From positions 1-16,813 of the forward strand of contig MSXT01000038.1 of NCBI GenBank assembly GCA_002083595.1: 16,813 nt of DNA, written 5' to 3'. This DNA is from Proteobacteria bacterium ST_bin16 (lineage in GTDB: Bacteria; Pseudomonadota; Gammaproteobacteria; Burkholderiales; Nitrosomonadaceae). The notes under the pieces are model-generated. The model saw only the letters and a list, made by a program, of their open reading frames with translations. It was not told the DNA's origin and made no database searches. Positions 13,669 through 16,813 of the stretch are shown piece by piece (position 1 is the stretch's first letter; each line of letters begins with the position of its first letter). The position numbers and the translations under genes are program-made.

Positions 13669-15867
13669 CTATACCATTTCTTGTTGGCATGCCAACACAA
13701 GCGCAGCAGTGTCCAGAATAAGTGCGACTTTACCATCGCCCATAATCGTCGCGCCTGAAACCCCCTGTACTCTGCGATAGTTACTTTCCAAACTTTTAAT
13801 CACAACTTGATGCTGCCCAATTAAGTCATCCACAAACAAGGCTGCTTTGTGACCTTCAGCTTCAAGAATAACCAGAATTCCTTCATGCACCGCCGTCACA
13901 TTAGGATGTAAGTTGAAAATTTCATGCAATGCAATCACAGGAAGATATTCGCCACGCACCTGCACCACCCGGCCATGACCACTTACCGTTTTAATATCAG
14001 CAGCTGTCGGCTGCATAGATTCGATAATATAATTGAGCGGCACGATAAACATCTGATCTCCAACTGCCACTGATAACCCATCGAGGATTGCCAGCGTTAA
14101 TGGTAATCGAATCGATATGCGTGTACCCACACCGAGTGCCGACTCGATATCAATGCGCCCGCCCATACCTTGAATATTACGTTTCACAACATCCATACCC
14201 ACACCGCGGCCAGATACATCAGTAACTGTTTCAGCGGTAGAAAAACCTGCTTCAAAAATCAGCAACCAAACTTCTTGGTCAGACATGCCATCACTCACTG
14301 GCAAGCCACGTTCTTTGGCTTTGGCGAGAATCTTTCCTCGATTTAAACCCGCACCGTCATCGCTGACTTCTATAACAATACTGCCACCTTGATGGAAAGC
14401 ACGTAATGTAATCGTGCCTTGCGCGGGCTTGCCCGCCGCAATACGCTTCTCAGCCACTTCGATGCCATGATCAAGACTATTTCTTACCAAGTGAGTTAAC
14501 GGGTCGGCGATTTTCTCGATCAGACCTTTATCGAGTTCAGTATTTTCACCGACAGTTTTCAGCTCAACGCGTTTATTTAACTTTGCCGCCAGATCACGCA
14601 CAACACGCGGGTATCTGCTGAATACAAAGCTAATCGGCATCATTCGGATCGACATTACAGACTCCTGAAGATCTCGCGTATTCCTCTCTAGCTGACTCAT
14701 TCCACTCAGCAATTTCTCAAAAATTACCGGATCAAGCTGTGAAGCCGTCTGTGCCAGCATTGCCTGGGTAATGACCAATTCACCCACGAGGTTGATCATC
14801 TGATCAACTTTTTCTATGCTGACTCGTATCGATGAAGTTTCGCTGGCGGAAGCCGATGCACTTGCCTTGCTGGAAGGCTTATTCGTTAGGTTCTGCGTTT
14901 CATTCTTATTACTATGGATGTTTTGCTGAGGCGCTGAACTCAGCTGTAATTCTGAGTCATCGACATCTTTGGGTGCGGCTGGGGCTCCAGGGAAAAAACC
15001 ATAGCCAGGCGCAGGCGGCATACTTGCTATTGAAAGCTCATCTTCATCGGCAAAAGGTTCTGCAACAGAATCCTCCTCACTAGAATGAGGCTCCACAATC
15101 TCTGTAGTACCTGCAGCACACTGAGTTGCAACCTCGATCTTTAAGTTTGCCGGATCGACAACAAATGCCAACGTTTCCCAAACATCTTCTTCGCTACTGG
15201 CGGTCATAAGTTTCAGTTTATGATCTTTCCCGCCTGCCGAGGTTGCATCTTCAAGACTACCTAAGCGTTTCAAGTTAGCAAATAAGTTTCCAACTGCCGC
15301 ATCACCCATCCCGGAACTGGAAAACTCTATGCAATACGTTAGCTTCGCTACATCACTTTCCGATACAGCTTCGCTAATCGCAACATTAGATGATCTCCCA
15401 ATATCGGTCTCTACAGGGATAGCTTCCACTCCAATGCCAGAATCCGCCACGGTTTCAAAAGGTGGTGCCGGAACTTGTGTTTCATCACTCAGTTTTTTTA
15501 GTTCTTCACAAACTTCCGCCGCAACTGCGGGATCCGCTTCACCTTCTCCACGGTGACCTGCTAGTTGCGCCTTAATGACATCACCGGCTCTCAAAAAAGC
15601 ATCCACCATCTCACTCCGTACTGCAAGTTCCCCTTTGCGCAATCTATCCAGCAATGTCTCCAACATATGCGTCATCTCCGTCATATCTGTAAAACCAAAA
15701 GTACCAGCTCCACCCTTGATAGAATGCGCTGCACGAAATATAGCGTTCAAATCTTCCAAATCGGGCGAATTTACATCAAGCCTAAGCAGGCATGCTTCCA
15801 TGTCCGCAAGTAATTCTGAGGATTCTTCAAAAAATATTTCATAAAACTGTTCGAGATCTGTACTCAT
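13669..15867 (-). CDS. cheA: CheA, chemotaxis sensor histidine kinase
   Basis: The 732-aa kinase has the full CheA order. P1/HPt covers 1-105, with phosphorylated His48 in FRAAHSIKGGAGTFGF. A region at 175-247 alternates strands and helices and resembles a P2 response-regulator docking domain. An acidic, then Ser/Ala-rich linker (250-345) precedes the P3 dimerisation helices (346-415, SIEKVDQMINLVGELVITQA). The P4 ATPase has N box HLVRNSLDHG (459-468), DDGAGLN (503-509), FEAGFST (538-544) and GRGVGMDVV (553-561). A P5 CheW-like domain (593-732) ends the protein. It phosphorylates CheY and CheB in response to receptor state. Length is above E. coli CheA (654 aa), mainly through the linker. It lies between cheY and cheW on the same strand. 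Confidence 0.96.
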   Translation of the reverse strand: MSTDLEQFYEIFFEESSELLADMEACLLRLDVNSPDLEDLNAIFRAAHSIKGGAGTFGFTDMTEMTHMLETLLDRLRKGELAVRSEMVDAFLRAGDVIKAQLAGHRGEGEADPAVAAEVCEELKKLSDETQVPAPPFETVADSGIGVEAIPVETDIGRSSNVAISEAVSESDVAKLTYCIEFSSSGMGDAAVGNLFANLKRLGSLEDATSAGGKDHKLKLMTASSEEDVWETLAFVVDPANLKIEVATQCAAGTTEIVEPHSSEEDSVAEPFADEDELSIASMPPAPGYGFFPGAPAAPKDVDDSELQLSSAPQQNIHSNKNETQNLTNKPSSKASASASASETSSIRVSIEKVDQMINLVGELVITQAMLAQTASQLDPVIFEKLLSGMSQLERNTRDLQESVMSIRMMPISFVFSRYPRVVRDLAAKLNKRVELKTVGENTELDKGLIEKIADPLTHLVRNSLDHGIEVAEKRIAAGKPAQGTITLRAFHQGGSIVIEVSDDGAGLNRGKILAKAKERGLPVSDGMSDQEVWLLIFEAGFSTAETVTDVSGRGVGMDVVKRNIQGMGGRIDIESALGVGTRISIRLPLTLAILDGLSVAVGDQMFIVPLNYIIESMQPTAADIKTVSGHGRVVQVRGEYLPVIALHEIFNLHPNVTAVHEGILVILEAEGHKAALFVDDLIGQHQVVIKSLESNYRRVQGVSGATIMGDGKVALILDTAALVLACQQEMV

Positions 15868-15998
15868 AGATAACCTGTTTCACGTTGAGTTGTTAGGCTA
15901 ACACCCTAAAGAAGCGAGAAAATAGAAGCAGTAAGTACTTAGCTTTCCAAATAAGTATGCTATCGGCAACCCATTCACCCACTTTGAGATATCAATAT

Positions 15999-16364
15999 CT
16001 AACCAATTACTTTACCGATTACTTCCAGTAATCTTTTCGGATCGAATGGCTTTACGAGCCAACCAGTAGCACCTGCCGCTCTGCCTTTTGCTTTAATTTC
16101 ATCACCGGATTCGGTCGTTAGTATCAAGATAGGAATATTTTTGTAGTGCGCCAATTTACGGAGTAACTCCAGTAATTTCAGCCCGTCCATTCGTGGCATA
16201 TTGATATCAGTTAACACCAAATTAACCTGATGATAATTAGCTTTATCTAATGCATCTTGACCATCGACTGCTTGAATGACTTCATATCCGGCGCCTTTAA
16301 GCGTAAAAGCAACCATCTGCCGGATGGAAGCAGAATCATCCACTGCAAGTATTGTCTTAGCCAT
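15999..16364 (-). CDS. cheY: CheY-type single-domain response regulator
   Basis: The 121-aa protein is one receiver domain: Asp9-Asp10 for metal binding, phosphoacceptor Asp53 in LTDINMPRMDG, Thr83/Thr84 in LILTTESGDE and Lys105 in WLVKPFDPKR. AGGAG 8-9 bases before ATG 16364 makes a good ribosome binding site. Position directly upstream of cheA points to the CheA-phosphorylated output protein of this cluster. The sequence resembles the betaproteobacterial CheY group with FTLKGAGYEVIQAVDG rather than E. coli CheY, so whether it binds the flagellar switch cannot be decided here. The 131 bases to cheA show no other gene. Confidence 0.93.
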   Translation of the reverse strand: MAKTILAVDDSASIRQMVAFTLKGAGYEVIQAVDGQDALDKANYHQVNLVLTDINMPRMDGLKLLELLRKLAHYKNIPILILTTESGDEIKAKGRAAGATGWLVKPFDPKRLLEVIGKVIG

Positions 16365-16417
16365 TTATCTCACTCCTATTGCTAATATTGTTAATTTGTT
16401 TGATAAAAATATGCACA

Positions 16418-16813
16418 CTAAAACAGCTCAATATCACCCATCTGCATACCTTGCTGCACAACTGGCTTTCTCTTACTTTTAGTTCTTGCCATATTCACTG
16501 CCTTAGAAATCCCTTCATGTATTGTGCCTAACGTATTTTTACCCGCATTTTCTTTCCAGCTTCCCTGTCGCTCAATGCGTTGCAGTTCAATATTCAATGC
16601 CTCCACTTGGCGCGTAGTATGTGCAAGCAATTGCGTTACTAGGTCACCAAACTGTAATGAAGTAACGGCCATCTCCAGTTCCTGCTCGATCTTATCGGCG
16701 ATAACCATCTGTTTCTCTAGCAATTCCAATATGGGTTTACTTCCTTCAGGGGTTGCCATTTTTTCAATAGCCAAAACCATATCATGATGTGATTTCGTCA
16801 AATTACTGATATA
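16418..16813 (-). CDS. Chemotaxis accessory protein (CheZ-like?), 5' end outside window
   Basis: The frame is open to the right edge, so at least 131 residues are visible and the start is probably beyond 16813; a TTG at 16801 and later ATGs are internal candidates. The visible part is helical and charged. It includes LLEKQMVIADKIEQELEMAV, then SLQFGDLVTQLLAHTTRQVE, a stretch like those in small coiled-coil chemotaxis proteins encoded beside cheY and cheA. A basic linker with RTKSKRKP precedes a C-terminal tail MGDIELF. A short acidic/hydrophobic tail after a linker is how CheZ holds CheY, so a CheY-phosphate phosphatase role is attractive, but the CheZ catalytic motif is not evident to me. 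It is 53 bases upstream of cheY on the same strand. Confidence 0.55.
   Translation of the reverse strand, partial: YISNLTKSHHDMVLAIEKMATPEGSKPILELLEKQMVIADKIEQELEMAVTSLQFGDLVTQLLAHTTRQVEALNIELQRIERQGSWKENAGKNTLGTIHEGISKAVNMARTKSKRKPVVQQGMQMGDIELF

Noticed and set aside
12926..16388. A 13-base repeat (CTATTGCTAATAT) at 12926-12938 and 16376-16388, upstream of cheR and cheY.
   Set aside because: Several chance pairs of 13-mers are expected in a window this long; flanks do not match.
1..16813. CRISPR arrays, insertion sequences, integrases and FliA-type promoters.
   Set aside because: Scanning by eye found no spaced direct repeats, transposase or integrase frames, nor a convincing TAAA-N15-GCCGATAA site upstream of che genes.

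Overview
The window looks like chromosomal DNA of a betaproteobacterium, most likely a Nitrosomonas-type ammonia oxidiser. That assignment is inference from memory: moderate GC, a hopanoid transporter (HpnN), and a single-strand che cluster followed by an NlpC/P60 lipoprotein and a DUF4389 protein. No 16S rRNA or other decisive marker is present.

Layout. Positions 1-45 are the 3' part of a tRNA-Thr(CGU). About 1.8 kb of decayed accessory DNA follows, all reading on the minus strand. It holds a remnant of an unknown coding segment (158-415), an unidentified gene broken over three frames (513-975), a frameshifted HTH antitoxin (949-1246), an XRE antitoxin with an in-frame TAG (1281-1613) and a broken RelE-type toxin overlapping it (1610-1797). 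This is what an old genomic-island edge beside a tRNA would look like. Next is an intact 80-aa membrane protein with its own ribosome binding site and intrinsic terminator (1942-2246), then a small frameshifted ORF (2348-2550).

The middle part carries transport and envelope genes: an APC amino-acid permease on the plus strand (2695-4254), convergent with hpnN, an RND/MMPL hopanoid transporter (4275-6944, minus). A DedA-family membrane protein (7213-7848) and a TauE/SafE-family permease (8001-8981) follow on the minus strand, separated by a clear intrinsic terminator. A DUF4389 membrane protein (9206-9532) and an NlpC/P60 lipoprotein (9646-10140) lie next.

From 10193 to the right edge is a chemotaxis cluster read leftwards: a CheZ-like or other accessory protein (partial), cheY, cheA, cheW, a 0.3-kb gap, cheR, cheD, cheB. 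Together these encode the kinase, coupling protein, response regulator and the adaptation enzymes (methyltransferase, deamidase, methylesterase). No chemoreceptor gene is visible; the gap between cheW and cheR is where related clusters often carry one.

I did not find a convincing new biological system. The most unusual content is the layered decay beside the tRNA, with several coding-like segments I cannot name, an 8-G tract inside hpnN, and a possible short ORF that overlaps the hpnN start.
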